A DNA stretch of 64,000 nt from the NCBI GenBank assembly GCA_031411655.1, contig JANOBM010000175.1, positions 12,406-76,405 of the forward strand, read 5' to 3'. A program made the position numbers and the translations under genes. The notes beneath the pieces are model-generated. The model searched no databases. It saw only the letters and a list, made by a program, of their open reading frames with translations, and was not told the origin of the DNA. This document shows, piece by piece, positions 19,014 through 27,439 of the stretch (position 1 is the stretch's first letter; each line of letters starts with the position of its first letter). Source of the DNA: UBA6163 sp031411655. GTDB lineage: Bacteria; Planctomycetota; Planctomycetia; Pirellulales; Pirellulaceae.

Positions 19014-20138
19014 ATGATTATCTCTTCAGGTCGAATTTCGCAACGTTCGACAAGTCAAACGTCAATTACTTGGCTGACGCTTCTCGCCGTCATTCTACTT
19101 TGCCAGTCCAGCAGTCAACTTCGCGCGATCGAGCCAAACCTTGTGCAATGGAAAGTCGGCAAGTCATTGCAAACCGGTGTGAGTCTCGCTCGCGACCCTT
19201 CGACGTGGTTGATATTAGGGACCGATGGCCAACTGCACTACCTAGAATCCGCCGCGTCATTCCGCGACGTCCGCCCGATGGTTGGTGACTTTGTCCCCGA
19301 TTCGCCACTCGAAATGCGAGCATCGTTAATGCGTGAATTTGGCTCTACTTTTGAAGTGATTGTGACAAAGAACTTTCTTGTAGTTCAGCCTAAAGGCCGA
19401 GGCAATAAGTGGCCCGAGACGTTTGAAAGCCTCCATCAGCAATTCACGTTTCAACTCGAAAGATGCAACGTCAACGTGCGAACAGGCAAATTCAAGATGG
19501 TTGCGGTGGTCCTTCCAGATCGCGCCGCGCTCCATGCCGAGCTCGATCGCCAAAATATCCCAAGTGGCTCGATCGCGGGGATATACATTGCCAACAGCAA
19601 TCGAGTCTACACCCATGACAATGGCGACGCAGCCGATGTATTAGCAGTGCTGCGTCACGAGGCTGCACATCAATCTGCTTTCAACAGCAATGTTCACAGC
19701 CGTCTCAATGAAACGCCTAAGTGGCTCACCGAGGGCTTGGGGATGCTGTTTGAATCACCGACGATTGCGACAGGCCGCTCAACGACCTCACTTTCAAAAA
19801 AATCGCATGCTGATGCCCTCGTAACCCTTCATCTTCGATATTCCGACGAACGGAATTCGCTCGCAGCCGACATGGTCCGTTTGATTGGCGATGACTCGAT
19901 GTTTGGCAATGCGAAGGAAATTCGAGATGCCTATGCAATCAGCTGGCTGATGATGTTTTACTTCAGCGAAAAACGTCCTGCGGTTTATGCCGAGTATTTG
20001 AATCATACCGCATCACGCCCGCCATTCGTCGAATACACTCGCGACCAACGCCTCCATGATTTCCAGCGGTTGACAGGATCTTCGGTCGAACGGTTCGCTG
20101 AAGACACTATCAAATGGCTACCGACCCTGGCGAATTAG
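19014..20138 (+). CDS. Secreted DUF1570-type protein with HExxH motif
   Basis: I chose the ATG at 19014 because it starts a signal peptide (TWLTLLAVILLCQSSSQLRA); the open frame reaches 18864. The 374-residue product has a HEAAH motif at residues 215-219 followed by WLTEGLGMLFE about 25 residues later, the arrangement of gluzincin-like zinc peptidases and of the DUF1570 family common in planctomycetes. It is probably an exported metallopeptidase, though proteolysis has not been shown for most of this family. Confidence 0.78.
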   Translation: MIISSGRISQRSTSQTSITWLTLLAVILLCQSSSQLRAIEPNLVQWKVGKSLQTGVSLARDPSTWLILGTDGQLHYLESAASFRDVRPMVGDFVPDSPLEMRASLMREFGSTFEVIVTKNFLVVQPKGRGNKWPETFESLHQQFTFQLERCNVNVRTGKFKMVAVVLPDRAALHAELDRQNIPSGSIAGIYIANSNRVYTHDNGDAADVLAVLRHEAAHQSAFNSNVHSRLNETPKWLTEGLGMLFESPTIATGRSTTSLSKKSHADALVTLHLRYSDERNSLAADMVRLIGDDSMFGNAKEIRDAYAISWLMMFYFSEKRPAVYAEYLNHTASRPPFVEYTRDQRLHDFQRLTGSSVERFAEDTIKWLPTLAN

Positions 20139-20160
20139 CCGTCATGGGAAATCCGATGGA

Positions 20161-21414
20161 TCAAAGGTTCCCATCGGAATCAAAGCCCATGTCGTGAAGC
20201 TCACCCAACGCCACCAGCTTGGTTGACCAATCCGTTTCGTTCCAGAGCGATTCTGAAATCTCCATTTCGGCGACGGACAGCGTATCAGCGATACGAACGA
20301 TGCGAGCCAAGCGGGTGTCGGCAAGCGGTAACGAAGCGAGCATTTTTTCAATCGCCTCGCGATCGGTATCAAAGGCTATGGGCATCTTTGCGCTTTGGGG
20401 GGTTAACGCCGTGAGTGAATTAATGTTTGTTTTGCTAGAGTCCGTTTCCCGTACAAGGCGTGTGGTGGTCACGTCAGCCATGCCGATTCCGATCGCATTG
20501 CCGTGAGTTTCAGGTGTCAGACCACGAACGAAAATGCGACGAATGAACGGCGCCGCTCGTCCGTCTCGCATCGGCAGGCTATTGTACCCGTGAATGCTTC
20601 GATTGATCACATTCGGGTCCAGTCCCGCACCACTGATATTCTTCCCGATTGCATCGACGATCAACAAATCGATCTCGTCAAACGGCAACAGCGGCATCAG
20701 CGATTTCGCTTCTGTAAGCATTTGGTCTTCAGCGGACTCCAACTCATCACGCGTTACCGCGGCAATACGAGCGGTGTCATGGAATTGATTTTCAAGAATT
20801 GCGATGCCACCAATCAACGGGGCTTGGCGAATGATCACACTCGCCATCCCACGAATCACTCGCTCATAGCCGTGCATTGTCGCGGCTAAGTGCATCGCGG
20901 TTGCCCCCGCGCGTTTGCCAAGTCCGATGACGCACATCTTGATCAGTCCACTTCCAAGTGTCCCAAAAAAATCGGTGTGTGGTTTGATCCGATTAATCAG
21001 CAGTATTCCATCGGCGGCGAGTGCTTCGGTACTGCAAAATACGGGCACGCCGTTGTCGGTCGTACCGATTTGCCAAACCTCAAGCGAAGCGTGGATGGGC
21101 GTTCGCATCGAAGCTTCGGTGATGCCGTAGCTTGCGAGCACCTCTAACTGGCCCTCAGGAGTCGCTCCTCCATGGCTCCCCATTGCCGGGATGATAAAGG
21201 GATCAGCGCCCGCGCGACGCAATTGGTCAATGACAGCACTGACAATTTCGGCCAAATGCGTTATTCCTCGACTACCAACGCCTACAGCTATCCTCGCACC
21301 AGGACTGAGAAGTGGAAGCAGTCTTTCGAATTCGGATTCGATAGAAGCAACAATATCAATTGGCGGTGTGACAGCGAAGTTCTGACGAACACGCAATAAT
21401 CGTGGCAAGTTCAT
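20161..21414 (-). CDS. LarA-like (lactate racemase N-domain, DUF2088) protein
   Basis: The 417-residue protein has the LarA-type N-terminal fold, with the SRGITHLAEIV segment, the GSHGGATPEGQ motif near residue 80, and the NRIKPHTDFFGTLGSGLIKMCVIGLGKRAGA block. LarA uses a nickel-pincer cofactor, but many LarA-like proteins act on other 2-hydroxy acids, so the substrate is not assigned. No larB/C/E cofactor genes are present. It converges with the DUF1570 gene. Confidence 0.8.
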   Translation of the reverse strand: MNLPRLLRVRQNFAVTPPIDIVASIESEFERLLPLLSPGARIAVGVGSRGITHLAEIVSAVIDQLRRAGADPFIIPAMGSHGGATPEGQLEVLASYGITEASMRTPIHASLEVWQIGTTDNGVPVFCSTEALAADGILLINRIKPHTDFFGTLGSGLIKMCVIGLGKRAGATAMHLAATMHGYERVIRGMASVIIRQAPLIGGIAILENQFHDTARIAAVTRDELESAEDQMLTEAKSLMPLLPFDEIDLLIVDAIGKNISGAGLDPNVINRSIHGYNSLPMRDGRAAPFIRRIFVRGLTPETHGNAIGIGMADVTTTRLVRETDSSKTNINSLTALTPQSAKMPIAFDTDREAIEKMLASLPLADTRLARIVRIADTLSVAEMEISESLWNETDWSTKLVALGELHDMGFDSDGNL

Positions 21415-21566
21415 TTGGTGGCTTGTAGGAGTTGTGTGTACTCATGACCCGTACGCATGAGCCTCCTATCATCTTATTACCGTTTACGGTCATCCCCTAG
21501 GTCCATCAACCTTCCAGGATAAATTTACCGGACGACTTGAATTGGCATGGACGTGATGTTGCAAAA

Positions 21567-22724
21567 TCAAATCGACTCAACAAGGTCCTCCACCGCTTCT
21601 CCGATTGTCCATGACGTTGGGCTGGCTCCATCTCGGATAACACGACGGTACAGCGTGTCTCGTTCCACAGGTTGGCGGCCTGCCTCGGTAATTAAATGGC
21701 GAATGCTGTCGACGGTGAGACATTCGGGAGTCGTTGCACCGGCATCGTGATAAATCAGTTCGTGGCGCACGGTACCGTCAATGTCGTCGGCACCATAGCT
21801 GAGGGCGGTCTGCGCTGTACCAATGCCAAGCATGATCCAATAGGCCTTCATGTGACGAACGTTATCAAGCATCAACCGACTGATAGCCATCGTCCGCAGG
21901 TCCATCAAGGCGGATGGTTTTTTGATGGAATCAAGCTTGGTATTTTCCGGATGAAACGCTAGGGGAATGAACACCTGAAAACCACCGGTTTCGTCCTGTA
22001 AGTCTCGCAGACGCAAGAGGTGGTCTATCCGATGAAAAGCCTGCTCGATGTGTCCGTAGAGCATCGTGCAATTCGATCGCAACCCGATCTGATGCGCAGT
22101 CCGGTGAATGTTTAGCCACGCATGGGTATTGGCTTTATGTTCACAAAGCTGGTCGCGAACTTCTTGATGAAATATCTCAGCACCGCCACCAGGCAGGCTA
22201 CCCAAGCCCGCTTCGCGCATGTCCTCCAACACCCAACGCACGCTTTTCTTGGTCTGGAACTCAAACCAGTTGATTTCAACGCCTGTCCAAGCTTTAAGGT
22301 GAATTTGAGGATAGTTTTCATGGAGAAACGAAATGATATTGCGGTACCAGGCGTAGGGCCGTTGGTGATGAAGTCCACCAACAATATGCATTTCGGTACA
22401 ACCATTTTCAGTTGCTTCCTGTCCGCGGGCAAGGATTTGTTCGTCGGTCATCGCGTACCCTTTCGGATCCCGCAAGTCGCTTCGAAAAGCGCAGAAACGA
22501 CAGCGGTAGACGCAGACGTTGGTTGGATTCAAGTGTGTGTTGATGTTGAAATAGGCAACGTTGCCGTTCAGGCGTTCGCGAACAAGGTTCGCGAGGCAAC
22601 CAATGTCCTGAAGTGAAACTTGAGGATCATAAAGAAAGATACCGTCATCGAGCGTGAGCCTCTCTTGCGATTCGACCTTGTCGCGGATGCTTCGAAAACG
22701 GGCGCGAATTTCGGATTCAATCAT
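21567..22724 (-). CDS. mqnE: Aminofutalosine synthase
   Basis: MqnE is the radical SAM enzyme that builds aminofutalosine in the futalosine route to menaquinone. The 385-residue protein has the CVYRCRFC cluster motif (Cys71, 75, 78) and family blocks such as THLNPTNVCVYRC, EMHIVGGLHH, AWTGVEINWF and SLPGGGAEIF. I chose the ATG at 22724 over an upstream in-frame start at 22808, which would abut nadB. It is 87 bases downstream of nadB on the same strand, so it may share its transcript. Confidence 0.92.
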   Translation of the reverse strand: MIESEIRARFRSIRDKVESQERLTLDDGIFLYDPQVSLQDIGCLANLVRERLNGNVAYFNINTHLNPTNVCVYRCRFCAFRSDLRDPKGYAMTDEQILARGQEATENGCTEMHIVGGLHHQRPYAWYRNIISFLHENYPQIHLKAWTGVEINWFEFQTKKSVRWVLEDMREAGLGSLPGGGAEIFHQEVRDQLCEHKANTHAWLNIHRTAHQIGLRSNCTMLYGHIEQAFHRIDHLLRLRDLQDETGGFQVFIPLAFHPENTKLDSIKKPSALMDLRTMAISRLMLDNVRHMKAYWIMLGIGTAQTALSYGADDIDGTVRHELIYHDAGATTPECLTVDSIRHLITEAGRQPVERDTLYRRVIRDGASPTSWTIGEAVEDLVESI

Positions 22725-22811
22725 CGTTTGTGTCAGTTGGTTTGATTTGCGTTTTTCACTTCTTGAACCGCCCTTTCGCGGCGACCATAACCGCAGCGAA
22801 GGCGTCAATGA

Positions 22812-24491
22812 TCAACGGGACGGACTGCTGCCGGCTTCGTGGGAGAACTCTGATTTAACGGGGGGCAAAAGTACCGATTTTTGCGGTAACCCTCCGTTTT
22901 GATCGACTCGAATCGTTAGGTGCCTTCGCCACTGAGCGTCATTTATTGCCGGGTGATCTAGCCGGTAATGGACACCTCGGGATTCTTCCCTTGCCAGCGC
23001 CGCGCGGGTCATCATTTGCGCTGTGCAGAGAAGATTCTGCAATTCCCAGCCCTCATCGTTGTAAAACTGAGTCTTCATGACAAAGGCGCAAAGCGAGTCG
23101 ACCTGCTCAGCCGCTTCACGAAGCCCCATCGCATCGCGCTGAACACCCACAAGCCGGCCCATTAAGCTCTTCAGCGACGCCCGAACGTCAGCAATGTCAA
23201 ATTCCGGACCGGACGGTTTCGTCGCGTGGTCAATGGCAATCGCCCGCATTGAATCGGGCATTTGAGTCGCTAACGCAGAAGCGGCTTCTCCGGCATGAGC
23301 GCCATAAACGAGCCCTTCCAGAAGGCTATTACTTGCCAACCGATTAGCACCATGCAATCCACTGCTGGTTACTTCACCTGCGGCCCACAGTCCGGGCAAA
23401 CTAGTTTGGCCTTGGATGTCGACGGTTACGCCTCCGATCATGTAGTGGGCACCCGGCCGAACGGGAATTGGGTCGGTGGCGATATCAAGTCCGAACTTTG
23501 AACAGGCGGAAGCAATGCCCGGAAAACGGCTTCGAGCTTCATCGGGATCCAGATGCGAAAGACTGAGGTAAACGCAACTGTGGCTCGTCTTTGCCATTTG
23601 AGTGACGATAGACTGACTGACAACATCACGCGGAGCCAATTCCGCACGGGCATCGTAAGACGGCATGAATCGAAAGCCATCACAATCCAACAGATGCGCT
23701 CCCTCGCCTCGAACCGCTTCGGTAATGAGCGATCGCGATGCGCCGGCAATATAAAGCACGGTCGGATGAAACTGGCAAAACTCCATATCACGAAGCTCGA
23801 CACCTGCGCGATACGCCGCCGCGAATCCGTCACCCGTCGCAACGGCAGGGTTGGTTGACTCTCGATATACCTGTCCAGCACCACCCGTACAAAGTATCGT
23901 TTGCTTTGCCCATACCAATTGCGGCGCACCGCCCGCGCGGCTGATCACAGCCCCTTCGCATCGTCCCTCGTGAGTAAGCAAGTCGATCGTAAAGGTACGT
24001 TCCCAAATATCCACGTTTGGTAACGCGCGTGTCTTCTCGATGACTGCGCGCATTACCTCTTTGCCCGTCGCATCACCAAGAGCATGGACGATTCGTTCAT
24101 GGCTATGTCCACCTTCGCGACCGAGCGCGAGCGAACCGCCGAGCTGATCAAACTGAGTGCCCCATGCGATAAGTTCCTCAATTCGGCTCGGAGCTTCACG
24201 TACGACCATGTCGACAACGTTGGCATCGCAAAGATTACCACCGGCTGTGATCGTGTCAGCTACGTGTTCTTCAAAACGATCTTCGGGATCCAGTACGCCA
24301 GCGATTCCACCTTGTGCGTAGTGGCTATTGGACTCCCTGAGTTCGTCCTTGGTAACAATCAATACGGATTGGTGACGCTGTGCGGCATTCGCGGCTCTCA
24401 GACCCGCGAGCCCACCGCCGATAATGAGGAGATCGGTGAAATAATGGGTGGAGCGTCCTGCGCGAAAAGGCACGAGGTACCGTGGGATCAT
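22812..24491 (-). CDS. nadB: L-aspartate oxidase
   Basis: NadB oxidises L-aspartate to iminoaspartate in NAD biosynthesis. The 559-residue flavoprotein begins with the FAD dinucleotide-binding motif GGGLAGLRAA (25-34) and has SHYAQGGIAGVL, the CQFHPTVLY segment, the LWAAGEVTSSGLHGANRLASNSL block and a C-terminal helical domain. The ATG at 24491 overlaps the stop of the upstream VOC gene by four bases (ATGA), fixing the start; an upstream open extension to 24674 would lie inside that gene. No nadA or nadC is visible. Confidence 0.95.
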   Translation of the reverse strand: MIPRYLVPFRAGRSTHYFTDLLIIGGGLAGLRAANAAQRHQSVLIVTKDELRESNSHYAQGGIAGVLDPEDRFEEHVADTITAGGNLCDANVVDMVVREAPSRIEELIAWGTQFDQLGGSLALGREGGHSHERIVHALGDATGKEVMRAVIEKTRALPNVDIWERTFTIDLLTHEGRCEGAVISRAGGAPQLVWAKQTILCTGGAGQVYRESTNPAVATGDGFAAAYRAGVELRDMEFCQFHPTVLYIAGASRSLITEAVRGEGAHLLDCDGFRFMPSYDARAELAPRDVVSQSIVTQMAKTSHSCVYLSLSHLDPDEARSRFPGIASACSKFGLDIATDPIPVRPGAHYMIGGVTVDIQGQTSLPGLWAAGEVTSSGLHGANRLASNSLLEGLVYGAHAGEAASALATQMPDSMRAIAIDHATKPSGPEFDIADVRASLKSLMGRLVGVQRDAMGLREAAEQVDSLCAFVMKTQFYNDEGWELQNLLCTAQMMTRAALAREESRGVHYRLDHPAINDAQWRRHLTIRVDQNGGLPQKSVLLPPVKSEFSHEAGSSPSR

Positions 24492-24913
24492 GTGGTCGCG
24501 TTGGATGATATCACTCTTGCATCGGAAGTCGGTTTGGAAAGGGAGCTTGAATGCACCTGGCACAACTCGATCCAGTGGCCGTCTGGGTCGATAAGAAATG
24601 TTTGGTGTACACCGTCCGGACGTGTTCGCCGCGGAAGCCGGCGGGCTCCCACGAGGTCGAGATGTGCATCCCACTCATCGAGATCGTCCACTGCAAACGC
24701 AACGTGGTTTCCACGATGATGGGAGTCTACCGCATGCTGTCGATCGCCGATCAAGTGCAGTTCCTGCGTTACCCCCAACCGAAACCATGCGCCCGGAAAA
24801 TCAAAATTTGGCCTCAAAAGTGCCTGAAGCCTCAGGGTTTGCGAGTAAAACCTTACACTTGTGTCGACATCCGCCACGTGCAAAGCAATATGGTTCAATT
24901 CAAGAATGTGCAT
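24488..24913 (-). CDS. VOC-family (glyoxalase/dioxygenase fold) protein
   Basis: This protein of about 141 residues starts MHILELNHIALHVADVDTS and has two beta-alpha-beta-beta-beta halves, with candidate metal ligands His in LNHIALHV, Glu in TQELHLIG, His in GNHVAFAV and Glu in HWIELCQ. It could be a metal-dependent lyase, dioxygenase or resistance protein; the sequence does not decide. I chose the ATG at 24913. It overlaps nadB by four bases, and its 5' end faces the divergent rsmD gene. Confidence 0.8.
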   Translation of the reverse strand: MHILELNHIALHVADVDTSVRFYSQTLRLQALLRPNFDFPGAWFRLGVTQELHLIGDRQHAVDSHHRGNHVAFAVDDLDEWDAHLDLVGARRLPRRTRPDGVHQTFLIDPDGHWIELCQVHSSSLSKPTSDARVISSNATT

Positions 24914-25140
24914 CGTAATTGGGTTTTTGGATTGCCTCATGGTCGATCGGCGGCACGCTTTCGCTTTCGAACCCCCTCAATCGTAGACGGTCACCCGCTT
25001 TCCCTGCTAGGATGCTGCGGTCCGACAGGCCGGTCAATGACCGCCTAGGGCTCGCTAGACTCCGGCGTATTTTAATCAACATAGCCGACCTTCCAGCCCT
25101 ACCGGTCGGGCCAACCTTCTCCTTTTGGACGCATTCGTCA

Positions 25141-25926
25141 GTGATCAACCCAACGCCCTCGCAGCCTGCCTATGACGACGACGGCAACCGAGAACGGCCA
25201 CGGCGGCGCGACGATTCCGGCGGAGAAACACGCAAAAAACCCGCACGCGGCAACACACTTCATAGCCGCGACACAGCGCCAACCAAACCGGCAAAGATTC
25301 GCCCGACAAAACTTCGCATCATCGGCGGGTCGATGCGGGGGCGCGGTGTTCTCTACCTTGGTGACCGCGCCACTCGACCGATGAAAGACAGTATTCGGGA
25401 GACCGTTTTCAACATTCTGGGTCACTCGATGAAGAAAACAATCGCTTGGGATCTGTTTGCGGGTACCGGCGTCCTTGCTATTGAATCGCTCAGCCGCGGC
25501 TCGGTTCACTCGATTGCGATCGAGAAGAGCGGCTATGCCGCAAAGAACATTCGAAATTCTGCCGATGCGATCGGGATTGGCAGCGAGTTAGAGGTGATTA
25601 CCGGGGATACTTTTCGGGTCGCGCCAAAACGAATGCAAGACTTACTCGCTTCGAGCAGCATTGCCTCGCCCAACAACGAAGTCACGTTCGATACCAACTC
25701 GCCCTGGGTGGTTTTCTTTTGTCCCCCTTACGCCATGTGGATGGACGCAACGGACAAACTTTTTGAACTGCTCACCCTCACAGCGGACCTTGCCCCCGCA
25801 GGAAGCCAGATCGTTGCAGAAACCGACAAGTTCTTCGATGTCGAAACACTCCCTTTCGAGGGCTGGGATGTTCGGCGCAAGGGAAATGTTACAGTCTCGT
25901 TCATCGAGCTATCCAATCGAACTTAG
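25141..25926 (+). CDS. rsmD: 16S rRNA (guanine-N2) methyltransferase RsmD-like
   Basis: RsmD methylates G966 of 16S rRNA. The core begins LRIIGGSMRGRGV and has the SAM-binding motif AWDLFAGTGVLAIESLSRG. The catalytic loop reads FFCPPYAMW, whereas the family usually has (D/N)PPY or DPPF. Roughly 55 polar residues precede the core. The start is uncertain: the frame is open back to 24919, where it would overlap the divergent VOC gene. I prefer the GTG at 25141 (261 residues); an ATG at 25012 is the alternative. Confidence 0.8.
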   Translation: MINPTPSQPAYDDDGNRERPRRRDDSGGETRKKPARGNTLHSRDTAPTKPAKIRPTKLRIIGGSMRGRGVLYLGDRATRPMKDSIRETVFNILGHSMKKTIAWDLFAGTGVLAIESLSRGSVHSIAIEKSGYAAKNIRNSADAIGIGSELEVITGDTFRVAPKRMQDLLASSSIASPNNEVTFDTNSPWVVFFCPPYAMWMDATDKLFELLTLTADLAPAGSQIVAETDKFFDVETLPFEGWDVRRKGNVTVSFIELSNRT

Positions 25927-26085
25927 AGCTTTGGCTCGAATAGAAATCGCATGAGTCAAACCGATAAAGAAGAAATTGGTTAAGCTTGAGAAGGCTCGGT
26001 CCACGTCTCCACCGAGAAACGCTGTTTGACAATTGCGGGTTTACCAATCCACTGCGAACTGAAGACGCCCGAAATACGAGGCCGC

Positions 26086-27186
26086 TCACGGCTCGATCCC
26101 GGCAAGCTCGCAGAGGTGCTCGTTGGCAACCGGTTGTGGACAGCTCCAAACCAAAAAGAACAATGCTTCGCGGCACCAACGACCGACACAGTGCCCTTCG
26201 ACATATCCGGCCCCCTTGGCGGCCGTCATCGCGGCTTGCGTCGTTCGCATCACCAAACGATTTGCACTTCCCCGTAACTGCCCGGCGTCGCAAGCTTGGC
26301 CGCTGACCGCACCGATCAAATCATTCGCAAGCGACATCGTTTGTTCGTCGAGTTGCCTTGCGATGGGCAGAAGGTCTTGTCGTCTTTCAGACTCTTGCGT
26401 CAAGAAGTCGACCGCGGCACGCGCGAGACCGACGGCTAGCGCCGAAGTTTGAAGGCCACCGGTACCTGCGCCCGATCCCGAGCGAAGGACCCCTTCGGCC
26501 GGTCCCGCGATCACAAGCTCTGACCTCACATGAACATTATCTAACGTCACGCTGTCGGTACAACTTGCCGACAACGCGATCAACTCGGTCCCCGCCCCGC
26601 ATCGCAGTCCCTCCGCATCGGTTGGGACACTGAACAATAGCTCGCGTCCATCCGGCAAGGTCGCTGCCAAAACAATCACGTCTGCATGCGCTGCTCCCGT
26701 GACCCACGGCGACATCCCGTTAAGAAGATAACCGTCGGCAACGATGGTCGCTTGCAGGACGGGGGTGCCCAAATATTGTCGACTTGTCGTCAGGTGACTG
26801 ATACCCACGGTTGCAAACTTTCGCCCAGAAAGTAAGTCAGGCAGCCAGCGAGCCTTCAATTCAGCTTGCTCGCAGCCCGCTATCCGCTTGCACGCGCCGA
26901 TGAACTGGGTAATGACAAAGGTGGTGGTTAAATCAGCGGCTGCCAGCCGAAGGTATCCACGTATCTGGTCGGCGTCGCTCCAGCCAACTCCTCCCACGGT
27001 TTGCGGCAAAAACCAACGAAAAACCCCTGCCTTGGCGCAAAGTGAAAGGGCGTGAGAAGGCCAGTTGGCGGTCGATTTCCACTGCGACGCCAGCCCGGCA
27101 AGCTCATGGCAAAGCCCGTCGAGCAACGGATCAGAGGGAGATGAAATCGGCTTCGCGGTAAATCCAGCGTGAGGCGACTTGGGCAC
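26086..27186 (-). CDS. Acyl-CoA dehydrogenase-like flavoprotein
   Basis: The 366-residue protein resembles acyl-CoA dehydrogenases: an N-terminal helical domain with WFLPQTVGGVGWSDADQ, a central beta domain with FATVGISHLTTSR and GYLLNGMSPWVTGAAHADVIVLAATL, and a C-terminal helical bundle with GTGGLQTSALAVGLARAAVDF. I cannot identify the catalytic glutamate with confidence, so the substrate is open. It stands alone between rsmD and the phosphorylase gene, without other beta-oxidation genes. Confidence 0.8.
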   Translation of the reverse strand: MPKSPHAGFTAKPISSPSDPLLDGLCHELAGLASQWKSTANWPSHALSLCAKAGVFRWFLPQTVGGVGWSDADQIRGYLRLAAADLTTTFVITQFIGACKRIAGCEQAELKARWLPDLLSGRKFATVGISHLTTSRQYLGTPVLQATIVADGYLLNGMSPWVTGAAHADVIVLAATLPDGRELLFSVPTDAEGLRCGAGTELIALSASCTDSVTLDNVHVRSELVIAGPAEGVLRSGSGAGTGGLQTSALAVGLARAAVDFLTQESERRQDLLPIARQLDEQTMSLANDLIGAVSGQACDAGQLRGSANRLVMRTTQAAMTAAKGAGYVEGHCVGRWCREALFFLVWSCPQPVANEHLCELAGIEP

Positions 27187-27439
27187 GGGTGACCTGAACG
27201 ATTAAAGGGGGAATGTCGCCGTCGGGAATCGAGGAGAGCAAAAAAAATGTCGCAAGCATTAAAAACGACTCTTCAGAAAAAAGAAAACCGGTATGCTCGG
27301 ACGTTTGTCAAAACATCGTAACCGCATTGTCACTCAAGGTAATCGTGTCGTGTGACACGTTTTTGATCGCAATGAGCTGTCGCTCGCCTACAAAGCGGGC
27401 TTAGCGGCGATATTGACGCCTATTGACACATTTTCTCCC
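27187..27439. other. Divergent promoter region
   Basis: About 250 bases lie between the divergent acyl-CoA dehydrogenase-like and phosphorylase genes and should hold both promoters. No gene, repeat or strong hairpin is visible. Confidence 0.35.
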
